Assembly: GCA_003648845.1 (NCBI GenBank)
Contig: QMQA01000064.1
Span: 1-6,788, forward strand
Direction of reading: 5' to 3'
DNA: 6,788 nt
Source of the DNA: Candidatus Aerophobota bacterium
GTDB lineage: Bacteria > Aerophobota > Aerophobia > Aerophobales > B3-G15
The notes beneath the pieces are model-generated. The model was not told the DNA's origin, made no database searches, and worked only from the letters and a program-made list of their open reading frames with translations. Position numbers and translations under genes: made by a program. Below are positions 1 through 6,357 of this stretch, piece by piece (position 1 is the stretch's first letter; every line of letters begins with the position of its first letter).

Positions 1-107
1 ATCTTGAAGAATGTGTGGTAAATAAAGAATCAAAGGGGGGAACAGGAAGAAAAAGCCTGGAAAATCAAATAAAAATTGCCAGAGAAAAACTGGAGAGGAA
101 ACCATGA
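1..107 (+). CDS. argH: Argininosuccinate lyase, C-terminal end (partial)
   Basis: This is the last 34 codons of a gene that enters from the left edge (first complete codon at 3, stop TGA at 105-107). The peptide contains ESKGGTG followed by a helix with NQIKIAREKL. This matches the usual ArgH ending, in which a GGT(A)P-like turn precedes a QI..A helix. ArgH splits argininosuccinate into arginine and fumarate, the last step of arginine synthesis, in the cytoplasm. The catalytic parts lie outside the window, so the call rests on the tail and on context, since argH next to lysine-pathway genes is a common order. Its stop overlaps the next start as ATGA, so the two are probably translationally coupled. 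The tail is short, so confidence is moderate to good. Confidence 0.75.
   Translation, partial: LEECVVNKESKGGTGRKSLENQIKIAREKLERKP
92..98 (+). promoter_or_regulatory. Ribosome binding site for lysA-dapF
   Basis: GGAGAGG lies 5 nt before the ATG at 104, inside the argH coding end. It supports the ATG at 104 as the true start and a start coupled to argH termination. Confidence 0.7.
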
Positions 108-2194
108 ACTATTTCAACTGGCGGGAAAATGAGCTTTTCTGCGAGGATGTTCCTGTAAAAGAGGTTGCTGATAAGGTTAAAACCCCTTTTTATCTTTACA
201 GTTTGGGCGCTGTTGTGGAAAATTTTCGAAAGGTAGAAAAGGCCTTCTCATCTTTTAACCCCCTTATATGCTACTCTTTGAAGGCCAACTCCAATCTTGC
301 CCTGTGCAGGACTCTCTCCTTGCTTGGAGCAGGAGCAGATATCGTATCCGGGGGGGAGCTACATACAGCTCTTTGTGCCGGTTTTCCTCCTGAAAAAGTG
401 GTCTACGCGGGAGTGGGGAAAACTGCGGAGGAGATAGAATACGCCCTTGACCAAAATATTCTCCTCTTTAATGTAGAATCAGAAGAGGAATTTGAAGAGA
501 TTGTCAAAATAGCCACCAGGCTGGATAAAAAGGCTAATATCTCCATAAGGATAAATCCTGATGTTGACCCTGAAACCCACGGTTATATTAGCACTGGCAA
601 AAGTGAAAATAAATTCGGGATTCCCTTCCAGCAAGCTGAGAGATTGTACAGGAAAATGAAGAAGATAAAAGCTGTTAATATAAAGGGAGTCCATTTCCAT
701 ATCGGTTCTCAAATCACCAGCGCAGAACCTTACATTGAAGCCTTGAAAAAATTAAAAGAATTCATAGAGAAACTACAAAAGCTTGACGTAAAGCTTTCCT
801 ATCTTGATATGGGAGGAGGATTTGGCATAAGCTACAGAGAGGGAGAAAAAGAGATTTCCCTGGAGGAGCTGGCAAAAAGGATTGTTCCCTTTTTTCCTGA
901 AGATATGAAGTTAATCCTGGAGCCGGGAAGATATATAATGGGAAATGCTGCAGCTCTCATAACAAGGCTCCTATACAGAAAAAAACAAAACGTAAAAAGA
1001 TTTTTTATAGTGGATGCTGGAATGAACGACCTTATAAGGCCCTCCCTCTATGGAGCTTATCACCGCATACTTCCGGTGGAAAAAACCCCTACCGGTCCCT
1101 GGCAAAAAGTAAGTGTGGTTGGTCCTGTTTGCGAATCAGGAGATTTTTTCCTCCAGGACACAGAGTTTCCTCCAGTCGAAAAGGGACAGCTTCTGGCTAT
1201 TCTGGATGCAGGTGCCTATGGGTTTTCCATGAGTTCCAATTACAACTCAAGACCAAGACCTGCCGAAGTCCTGGTTAAAGGAGAAAAATGGTGGTTGATA
1301 AGGGAAAGGGAGGATTATGAGGACCTTGTTAGTTATCAGAGAGTCCCACGGAAAATCTTTGACCGGATGGGTAAGTTTCCCACCCGATGTGGTATCCAGT
1401 TCTGGAAAATGGAGGGAACCGGTAATGACTTTATCGTTATCGACAACAGGGGAGAGGTTATAAAAGAGAGGGCAAAAGTTGCCCGTAAGATTTGTCAGAG
1501 AAAAAAGGGAGTGGGAGCAGATGGACTGATTTTGATTGAGGAAGCAGAAAATGCTGATTTTACCATGCGCATTTTTAACCCCGATGGTTCAGAGGCAGAG
1601 ATGTGTGGAAACGGTGCAAGATGTGCTGTTCGTTTTGCTTATCTGAAGGGAATTGTTGGTGAGGAGTGCAGTTTTCAAACTCTGTCCGGTACAATTAAAG
1701 CAAAAGTAAATGAAGATAAAGTCAAGATAAAAATGACCGATCCTTCAGGCTTTAAAGAAACTGTCCTGAACATTGACAGCAGGGAGTATAAAGGGTACTA
1801 TTTAAATACAGGTGTGCCTCACTTTGTTCTTTTTTGCCCCGAGATAGAAAATATTCCTGTAAAACAGATGGGAGCAAAGATAAGATTCCACAAGCTTTTC
1901 CATCCTGAGGGAACCAATGTAAATTTTGTCAAAGTGCAAAAGGATAAACTGCAAATCAGAACCTATGAAAGAGGGGTAGAGGGTGAAACAATGAGTTGTG
2001 GTACGGGAGCTGTAGCCTCAGCTCTTGCGGCTGCTCTTTCAGGCAAACTTTCCTCTCCAGTCAGGGTGCTAACAAAAGGGGGGAAGATGCTTGTCTGGTT
2101 TAAACTAAAACAGGGAAAATTCAGCGACATATTCCTGGAAGGAGAGGCAACCTTAGTTTATAAGGGACATTTAAAGGGAGGCGAGTATGTTTAA
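104..2194 (+). CDS. lysA-dapF: Fused diaminopimelate decarboxylase / diaminopimelate epimerase (LysA-DapF)
   Basis: One 696-residue open frame carries two complete enzymes. Residues 1 to about 415 are LysA, a PLP-dependent fold III decarboxylase making lysine from meso-DAP. They show the PLP lysine in YSLKANSN (K60), HFHIGSQ (197-203), DMGGGFG (235-241), EPGR (273-276) and the substrate-site CESGD (343-347). Residues from about 433 are DapF, the cofactor-independent epimerase that turns LL-DAP into meso-DAP. They show GTGNDF (438-443), the first catalytic cysteine in CGNG (C501), GTNVNF (603-608) and the second in MSCGTG (C632). The linker is only about 17 residues. Possible internal starts for a separate DapF (ATG at 1367 and 1409) have no good ribosome binding site, so a single polypeptide is likely. 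The two activities are consecutive in the pathway, but the domains are in the reverse order. Each half has roughly normal family length and no missing key residue. The gene overlaps dapA by 8 nt. Confidence 0.95.
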   Translation: MNYFNWRENELFCEDVPVKEVADKVKTPFYLYSLGAVVENFRKVEKAFSSFNPLICYSLKANSNLALCRTLSLLGAGADIVSGGELHTALCAGFPPEKVVYAGVGKTAEEIEYALDQNILLFNVESEEEFEEIVKIATRLDKKANISIRINPDVDPETHGYISTGKSENKFGIPFQQAERLYRKMKKIKAVNIKGVHFHIGSQITSAEPYIEALKKLKEFIEKLQKLDVKLSYLDMGGGFGISYREGEKEISLEELAKRIVPFFPEDMKLILEPGRYIMGNAAALITRLLYRKKQNVKRFFIVDAGMNDLIRPSLYGAYHRILPVEKTPTGPWQKVSVVGPVCESGDFFLQDTEFPPVEKGQLLAILDAGAYGFSMSSNYNSRPRPAEVLVKGEKWWLIREREDYEDLVSYQRVPRKIFDRMGKFPTRCGIQFWKMEGTGNDFIVIDNRGEVIKERAKVARKICQRKKGVGADGLILIEEAENADFTMRIFNPDGSEAEMCGNGARCAVRFAYLKGIVGEECSFQTLSGTIKAKVNEDKVKIKMTDPSGFKETVLNIDSREYKGYYLNTGVPHFVLFCPEIENIPVKQMGAKIRFHKLFHPEGTNVNFVKVQKDKLQIRTYERGVEGETMSCGTGAVASALAAALSGKLSSPVRVLTKGGKMLVWFKLKQGKFSDIFLEGEATLVYKGHLKGGEYV
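2173..2181 (+). promoter_or_regulatory. Ribosome binding site for dapA
   Basis: AAAGGGAGG ends 5 nt before the dapA ATG at 2187, within the last codons of lysA-dapF. This strong Shine-Dalgarno match fixes the dapA start despite the 8-nt overlap. Confidence 0.75.
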
Positions 2195-3056
2195 AGGATG
2201 TTTTGTTGCCATAGTAACTCCTTTTAAAGGAGGAGAAATAGACGAGGATACCTTTCGTCAGCTCATCCAGTTTCAACTGGAAAAAGGTGTAGATGGTATA
2301 GTTCCGTGTGGAACAACAGGTGAGTCTCCTGTTCTATCACATGAGGAACACAAACGATTAATCAAGATAACCGTGGAAGAGGTTAAGGGTAAAGCTGCTG
2401 TGATTGCAGGGACCGGTTCCAATTCAACAAAAGAGACAGAAGAGCTTACAGTTTATGCCAAACAGGTGGGTGCTGACGGAGCGCTCGTCATAACTCCTTA
2501 CTACAACAAACCCACTCAAAAAGGGATGGAAAAACATTATCAAAAACTGGCCGAAATTGGACTGCCTATTATCATCTATAATGTTCCTTCTCGTACCGGA
2601 GTTAACATTCTTCCCTCCACGGTAGCAAAGTTAAGTAAACTCAAAAACATAGCAGGAATAAAAGAGGCCTCCGGTAAGATGGACCAGGTCTCTGAGATTA
2701 TCTTATCCTCTGATCCTGAATTTGCTGTTCTATCCGGGGATGATTCCTTAACCCTGCCCATTCTTTCCTTAGGAGGCGTTGGGGTAATCTCGGTGCTGGC
2801 TAATATCCTGCCCAAGGAGGTAACCGAACTTGTCAAAGCCTGGCTGGAAGGGGAGGTTGAGAAAGCAAAAAAAATGCATTACAAACTTTTTTCTCTGTTT
2901 AAAGCCATGTTCATTGAGACAAACCCCATTCCGGTAAAAACAGCTATGGCAAAACTCAAGATGATTCCAAAAGAATGGAGACTGCCTCTTTGTGAAATGG
3001 AAAAGGGGAATGAGGAAACTCTGGAAAAAATCCTCTCTCAACAGGGGCTAATTTAA
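2187..3056 (+). CDS. dapA: 4-hydroxy-tetrahydrodipicolinate synthase (DapA)
   Basis: DapA condenses pyruvate with aspartate semialdehyde, the first committed step of the DAP/lysine pathway, in the cytoplasm. The 289-residue length is typical for the family. The TIM-barrel motifs are in order: GTTGESP (42-48, with T43-T44 of the proton relay), TPYYNKP (103-109, Y105-Y106), YNVPSRTG (131-138, catalytic Y131 and R136, which binds the substrate carboxylate) and GIKEASG with the Schiff-base lysine K159. These correspond to T44/T45, Y106/Y107, Y133, R138 and K161 of the E. coli enzyme. The family also includes N-acetylneuraminate lyases and aldolases. The complete DapA residue set and the adjacent DapF and LysA activities make the lysine role very likely. 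A separate dapB does not follow; the next gene is yjbQ-like. Confidence 0.96.
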   Translation: MFKGCFVAIVTPFKGGEIDEDTFRQLIQFQLEKGVDGIVPCGTTGESPVLSHEEHKRLIKITVEEVKGKAAVIAGTGSNSTKETEELTVYAKQVGADGALVITPYYNKPTQKGMEKHYQKLAEIGLPIIIYNVPSRTGVNILPSTVAKLSKLKNIAGIKEASGKMDQVSEIILSSDPEFAVLSGDDSLTLPILSLGGVGVISVLANILPKEVTELVKAWLEGEVEKAKKMHYKLFSLFKAMFIETNPIPVKTAMAKLKMIPKEWRLPLCEMEKGNEETLEKILSQQGLI

Positions 3057-3085
3057 CCTGAAAAAACTGCAAAGGTAAGGATAAA

Positions 3086-3484
3086 TTGACAAAAGTACTT
3101 AATATTACCACTCGTTCCCGGGTTGAATTTATAGATGTAACAGATAGAATTGAACAGGTAGTAAAAGAGGCAAAGGTTAAAACTGGCGTATGCTGGATCT
3201 TTGCTCCTCATACCACAGCAGCTGTTGCAATAAATGAAGGAGCTGATCCCAGTGTGCGCAGGGACATAATAAACTGGCTGGAGGAAACTATTCCCCGGAC
3301 CGGTAACTATCAGCATCTGGAAGGAAACTCACCCGCTCACATAAAAGCTTCCCTTTTAGGCTCCTCCAGAGCGGTCATTATTGAGAACGGAGACTTGCAT
3401 CTTGGAACCTGGCAGTCTATTTATTTTTGTGAATTTGACGGTCCCAGAAGGAGAAAATTAATAGTTAAAATTCTTGAAGGATGA
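3086..3484 (+). CDS. yjbQ: YjbQ / UPF0047 family protein (possible secondary thiamine-phosphate synthase)
   Basis: This 132-residue protein covers the whole length of the UPF0047 (YjbQ) family. Visible family features are FAPHTTAAVAINEG (39-52, H42 and E51), DPSVRRD (54-60), HLEGNSPAHIKASLLG (77-92, H77 and H85) and the signature GTWQSIYFCEFDGPR (107-121). The clustered histidines and the acidic residue look like the conserved metal or active site. The E. coli member has weak thiamine-phosphate synthase activity, but the main cellular role of the family is unsettled. The start is TTG: an in-frame stop at 3059-3061 lies just upstream and no ATG precedes the conserved N-terminus. The ribosome binding site (GGTAAGG around 3074-3080) is modest. 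The gene follows dapA after a 29-nt gap and overlaps folK by 4 nt (ATGA), so it is in the same operon. Confidence 0.88.
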   Translation: MTKVLNITTRSRVEFIDVTDRIEQVVKEAKVKTGVCWIFAPHTTAAVAINEGADPSVRRDIINWLEETIPRTGNYQHLEGNSPAHIKASLLGSSRAVIIENGDLHLGTWQSIYFCEFDGPRRRKLIVKILEG

Positions 3485-3969
3485 CAGAGATATACATAGG
3501 CCTTGGCACCAACACAGGCAAACGCCTTGCAAACATCCAGACTGCTTTAAAAAAGCTAAAGGATGTTATCTCAGTGGAGAAAGTCTCCTCCTTATATCTT
3601 ACAGAACCTGTAGGAGTAAAAGGGGGCTGGTTTGTAAATTGTGTGGTAAAGGGGCACACGGAAAAAGAGCCCCTTGAGCTCTTGCAGCAACTGTTAAAAA
3701 TAGAAGATGAGATGGGAAGGGTGAGGGGAAAAAGGGAGAAAAGAACAATCGATCTTGACCTTTTGTTTTACGGCGAAAAAATTATAGAACAAAAAAATCT
3801 GACCGTTCCTCACCCCCGGGTACACAGACGCCGATTTGTCCTTTTGCCTCTTGCGGAAATAAATCCCGAACTCAAGCACCCTCTCCTTAAAAAAAGCATT
3901 CAAACCTTGCTTGATCAACTTGATGATGCCTCCAGAGTGGAAAAAATTGAAAAAGCAGCCGCCGGTTAG
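3481..3969 (+). CDS. folK: 2-amino-4-hydroxy-6-hydroxymethyldihydropteridine pyrophosphokinase (HPPK)
   Basis: FolK transfers pyrophosphate from ATP to 6-hydroxymethyl-dihydropterin in folate synthesis, in the cytoplasm. The 162 residues match the single-domain family length. Motifs in order are YIGLGTNTG (5-13), SSLYLTEPVGV (36-46), WFVNCVV (50-56, pterin-site N53), E75 in IEDEMGR, KRTIDLDLLFYG (87-98, with Mg-binding D91 and D93) and VPHPRVHRRRFVLLPL (109-124). The ATG abuts GAAGG with no spacing and overlaps the yjbQ stop. Translation therefore probably depends on ribosomes finishing yjbQ. No other folate gene (folP, folB, folE) is in the window. The 3' end overlaps the start of the ABC ATPase gene in another frame. 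Confidence 0.95.
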   Translation: MTEIYIGLGTNTGKRLANIQTALKKLKDVISVEKVSSLYLTEPVGVKGGWFVNCVVKGHTEKEPLELLQQLLKIEDEMGRVRGKREKRTIDLDLLFYGEKIIEQKNLTVPHPRVHRRRFVLLPLAEINPELKHPLLKKSIQTLLDQLDDASRVEKIEKAAAG

Positions 3970-4732
3970 GATAGAAAATCTGGGTAAAATTTACACAGGA
4001 TACAGGGGTTTTTTAAAAAGAAGGAGGGTTTTAGCTTTAAAAAATCTCAGTTTGACTGTAAAAAAGGGGGAAATTTTTGGTATGCTGGGGTTAAATGCTG
4101 CCGGAAAAACCACCCTGCTTAAAATTCTGGTGGGTTTTGTGCATCCCAGCTGGGGTAGGTTTGAGATAATGGGCAAAAATACAATTGACCTTGAGATAAA
4201 AAGAAGGTTAGGTTATCTGCCAGAGGACCCAAAACTTTACGAGTTTTTTAGTGCTGAGGAGTTTTTGCTCTTCTGTGGAAAACTTTTCGGGTTAAATAAA
4301 TCCGAGAGGCTACTCAGGACAGAAAAACTTCTGGAAACCTTGCAGATTACCTCAATTGCCAGAACAAGAATAGCAGAACTTTCAAGGGGCATGAATCAAC
4401 GCCTTGCCATTGCCTCTTCTCTGATAAATGAGCCTGAGCTTATCTTTTTTGATGAACCTCTAAGCGGGCTTGATCCAATAGGACGAAAGGTGGTAAAAAA
4501 GGTAATACTTGACCTGAAAGAAAAAGGGGCAACAGTTTTCTTCTCCTCTCACATTCTGGCAGAAGTGGAGCAGATATGTGATAGAATTGGCATTCTCCAT
4601 CAGGGAGAGCTTTTGTGTGCAGAGGAGGTAAAATCGATTCTTTCAGATTTTACATCTCTTGAGGATTTTTTCTTTCATAAGATACAGGATGCCGGTTTGA
4701 GAAAATCTCAGGGGGCTGGAGCAGAAAGTTGA
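3923..4732 (+). CDS. ABC transporter ATP-binding protein, CcmA/NatA (ABC-2) type
   Basis: This is a cytoplasmic ATPase subunit that would power an ABC-2 type exporter. Numbering from ATG 3923 (269 residues): Walker A GLNAAGKTT (56-64), a Q-loop region reading GYLPEDP (97-103, Glu in place of Gln, as is frequent in this subfamily), signature LSRGMNQ (153-159), Walker B LIFFDE (173-178), D-loop SGLD (181-184) and H-loop histidine 210. The catalytic residues are complete, although the signature is LSRGM rather than LSGGQ. The start is uncertain. In-frame TTG 3911, ATG 3923, ATG 3926 and TTG 3947 all precede the conserved VRIENLGKIY. None has a strong ribosome binding site, and all overlap folK. 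No membrane permease gene follows or precedes, so the partner and substrate are unknown. The stop TGA sits inside the -35 box of the next promoter. Confidence 0.9.
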   Translation: MMPPEWKKLKKQPPVRIENLGKIYTGYRGFLKRRRVLALKNLSLTVKKGEIFGMLGLNAAGKTTLLKILVGFVHPSWGRFEIMGKNTIDLEIKRRLGYLPEDPKLYEFFSAEEFLLFCGKLFGLNKSERLLRTEKLLETLQITSIARTRIAELSRGMNQRLAIASSLINEPELIFFDEPLSGLDPIGRKVVKKVILDLKEKGATVFFSSHILAEVEQICDRIGILHQGELLCAEEVKSILSDFTSLEDFFFHKIQDAGLRKSQGAGAES

Positions 4733-4756
4733 CAGCGATGGTTTTTCGAATATAAT
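4729..4756 (+). promoter_or_regulatory. Sigma-70-type promoter for yicC-gmk-rpoZ
   Basis: TTGACA (4729-4734) and TATAAT (4751-4756) both match the consensus perfectly and are separated by 16 nt. The predicted start is near 4763, giving a leader of about 72 nt before yicC. The -35 box overlaps the ABC gene stop codon (4730-4732). It lies in the only gap of about 100 nt between plus-strand genes, exactly where a second transcription unit would begin. The assignment is from sequence only. Confidence 0.8.
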
Positions 4757-4834
4757 TTAAAACCTGTTCCTTCCGAAGTTAGCTCCGATTTTAAATCTTT
4801 TTGCCAGGCGGTATAAGAAAAAAGAGGTAAAGTT
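4757..4834 (+). other. Leader region upstream of yicC
   Basis: This is the stretch between the promoter and the yicC start. I see no riboswitch, T-box or convincing hairpin. It ends with a ribosome binding site, AAGAGG at 4822-4827, 7 nt before the GTG start. In the ABC reading frame it stays open up to a TAA at 4814-4816; that observation is treated as a separate finding. Confidence 0.5.
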
Positions 4835-5713
4835 GTGAGAAGTATGACCGGTTATGGTGAGAGCCTGAGAAGAGAGGATGGTATAGAAGTTTTTATACAG
4901 ATAAAAACATTAAATCATCGTTTTCTTCAGATAGGCATTGTCTGTCCCGAAGAGGTTCCCTGGAGGCTGGAAAGACAGATAGAAGAAAAAATAAAGGAAA
5001 AAATCTACCGGGGTAAGGTACTGGTAAACCTGCAGATAAGTCGAGAAGGGTCTGAGCTTCTGGAAATAGAACCAGATTTTAGCCTGGCCACCCTGTATTT
5101 TAACGCCTTTAAAAAACTAAAAGAAAAGCTGTACCTCAAGGAAAATGTAAATCTTTCCCATCTTTTAAAATTCCCCGAAATAATAAAAATTAAAGAAAAA
5201 AAATGGGATAAAATAGAAAAAATACTCCAGAAGGCAACAGATGAGGCCCTGGGACAGGTGATCAAAACAAGAGAAAGCGAGGGGGAAAAGCACCTCAGGG
5301 AGATTCTAAAGTATATAAGAAAGATAAAATCCTCTATGAACTCCATTAAAAAAGAAGCACCATCGGCCCGGAAAAACTACCGGGAAAAACTCCAGGGAGA
5401 GATGGAAAAGGCTTTTCCACGGGAGGAGCTATCTTTTCAGTCAAATCAAATTAGCCCCAGATTAGCCCTTATGATAACAAAGGGTGATATAAGTGAGGAG
5501 ATAGTGAGGTTTAACTCTCATCTTACGCAGTTTAATCGAACTCTGGGCCAACAAAAAGCCATAGGCAAAAAACTGGGATTTATTTTACAGGAGTTGCAAA
5601 GAGAGATCAACACTGTGGGTGCTAAGTCTTTATCTTATAATATCTCCAGTAAAGTGATTCAAATAAAAGACAATATAGAAAAGATCAGAGAACAGATCTG
5701 CAATATTGAATAG
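4835..5713 (+). CDS. yicC: YicC/YloC family endoribonuclease
   Basis: This 292-residue protein has the full YicC layout. The N-terminal YicC_N domain opens with the hallmark MRSMTGYG and then LNHRFLQI near residues 26-33. A charged helical middle follows, then the C-terminal DUF1732 region with EEIVRFNSHL (221-230), INTVGAKS (258-265) and the terminal REQICNIE (285-292). E. coli YicC acts as an endoribonuclease (it has been linked to decay of the small RNA RyhB), and Bacillus YloC is related. A role in RNA turnover is therefore inferred from family, not shown here. GTG at 4835 is preferred over ATG at 4844 because it gives the family's usual MRSMTGYG start and has AAGAGG 7 nt upstream. It is the first gene of a unit with gmk and rpoZ, a widespread gene order. 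Confidence 0.93.
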   Translation: MRSMTGYGESLRREDGIEVFIQIKTLNHRFLQIGIVCPEEVPWRLERQIEEKIKEKIYRGKVLVNLQISREGSELLEIEPDFSLATLYFNAFKKLKEKLYLKENVNLSHLLKFPEIIKIKEKKWDKIEKILQKATDEALGQVIKTRESEGEKHLREILKYIRKIKSSMNSIKKEAPSARKNYREKLQGEMEKAFPREELSFQSNQISPRLALMITKGDISEEIVRFNSHLTQFNRTLGQQKAIGKKLGFILQELQREINTVGAKSLSYNISSKVIQIKDNIEKIREQICNIE

Positions 5714-5725
5714 GCGAGGCAGGTC

Positions 5726-6343
5726 TTGTTAAAAAAAGCAAAGGGGTTAATTGTAGTTATATCAGCTCCTGCAGGGGCGGGAAAAACCACTTTATGTAAA
5801 AGACTTTTGCAAAGCGCACCTTCGTTTATCAGTTCGGTCTCTTTTACCACCCGTTCCCCTCGCAGACAGGAAATTGAGGGAGTGGATTACTATTTTGTCT
5901 CTAAGGAAGAGTTTGAAAAACTTATCGAAAAAGATGCTTTTGTGGAGTGGGCTGAAGTTCACGGACATCTTTATGGAACATCAAAGGAATTTCTGGAGAA
6001 AAATATAGAGGCGGGTAAGGATGTGGTTCTGGAAGTTGATGTAAAGGGAGGAAGAAAAATAAAGGAAAAATACCCTCAGGCAATTCTTATTTTTGTTCTC
6101 CCTCCTTCCTGGGAAGAGCTGGAAAAGCGGCTTCATAAAAGAGCTACCGAAGATGAGAAAAGTATAAAGAAAAGGCTTGAAACTGCAAAAGAAGAGATAA
6201 AATATCTCCCCTTTTATGATTATTTTCTGGTGAATGATGATATTAACGCTACCACAGAGAATCTTTTGTTGATTATAGAAGCAGAGCGGCACAAAATCAG
6301 CAGAGTTTCCGAAAAGAATCTAAAAATGTTAAAAATAAACTGA
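5726..6343 (+). CDS. gmk: Guanylate kinase
   Basis: Gmk phosphorylates GMP (and dGMP) to GDP with ATP, feeding GTP and (p)ppGpp pools in the cytoplasm. The 205 residues match the family. The P-loop is SAPAGAGKTT (13-22), with Ala where SGPSG is commoner. The GMP site shows SFTTRSPRR (39-47; R43, R46), GVDYYFV (52-58; Y55), the acidic E74 in FVEWAEVHG, LYGTS (82-86) and VLEVDVKGG (101-109). The lid region follows as KRATEDEKSIKKRL. The usual R-P-G-E after TTR is R-R-Q-E here. The start is TTG at 5726, with GAGG at 5716-5719 six nt upstream. The preceding yicC stop is in the same frame only 12 nt before, so no upstream start is possible. It lies 14 nt upstream of rpoZ, in the same operon. Confidence 0.95.
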   Translation: MLKKAKGLIVVISAPAGAGKTTLCKRLLQSAPSFISSVSFTTRSPRRQEIEGVDYYFVSKEEFEKLIEKDAFVEWAEVHGHLYGTSKEFLEKNIEAGKDVVLEVDVKGGRKIKEKYPQAILIFVLPPSWEELEKRLHKRATEDEKSIKKRLETAKEEIKYLPFYDYFLVNDDINATTENLLLIIEAERHKISRVSEKNLKMLKIN

Positions 6344-6344
6344 A

Positions 6345-6350
6345 AAGGAG
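6345..6350 (+). promoter_or_regulatory. Ribosome binding site for rpoZ
   Basis: AAGGAG, a near-perfect anti-16S match, lies 7 nt before the TTG at 6358. It decides the non-ATG start of rpoZ, since the next in-frame ATG (6385) would remove part of the conserved N-terminus. Confidence 0.75.
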
Positions 6351-6357
6351 AACTGTT

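Noticed and set aside
447..474. TTGACC with TAATGT 16 nt downstream inside lysA
   Set aside because: The -10 match is only three of six and the site lies in the middle of a coding region; likely chance.
1367..1411. Internal ATG codons (1367, 1409) as starts of a separate dapF
   Set aside because: Neither has a usable ribosome binding site and the frame is continuous with lysA, so a fusion is the simpler reading.
3086..3110. TTGACA at the yjbQ start codon as a promoter -35 box
   Set aside because: No acceptable -10 box lies 15-19 nt downstream, and the TTG is better explained as the start codon.
3474..3677. 67-codon plus-strand frame overlapping folK
   Set aside because: It is out of frame with the clearly conserved folK, resembles no family I know, and is a shadow frame.
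5005..5346. 113-codon minus-strand frame opposite yicC
   Set aside because: It is hydrophobic and Ser/Phe-rich, as expected from the complement of an A-rich coding strand; it has no recognisable motif.
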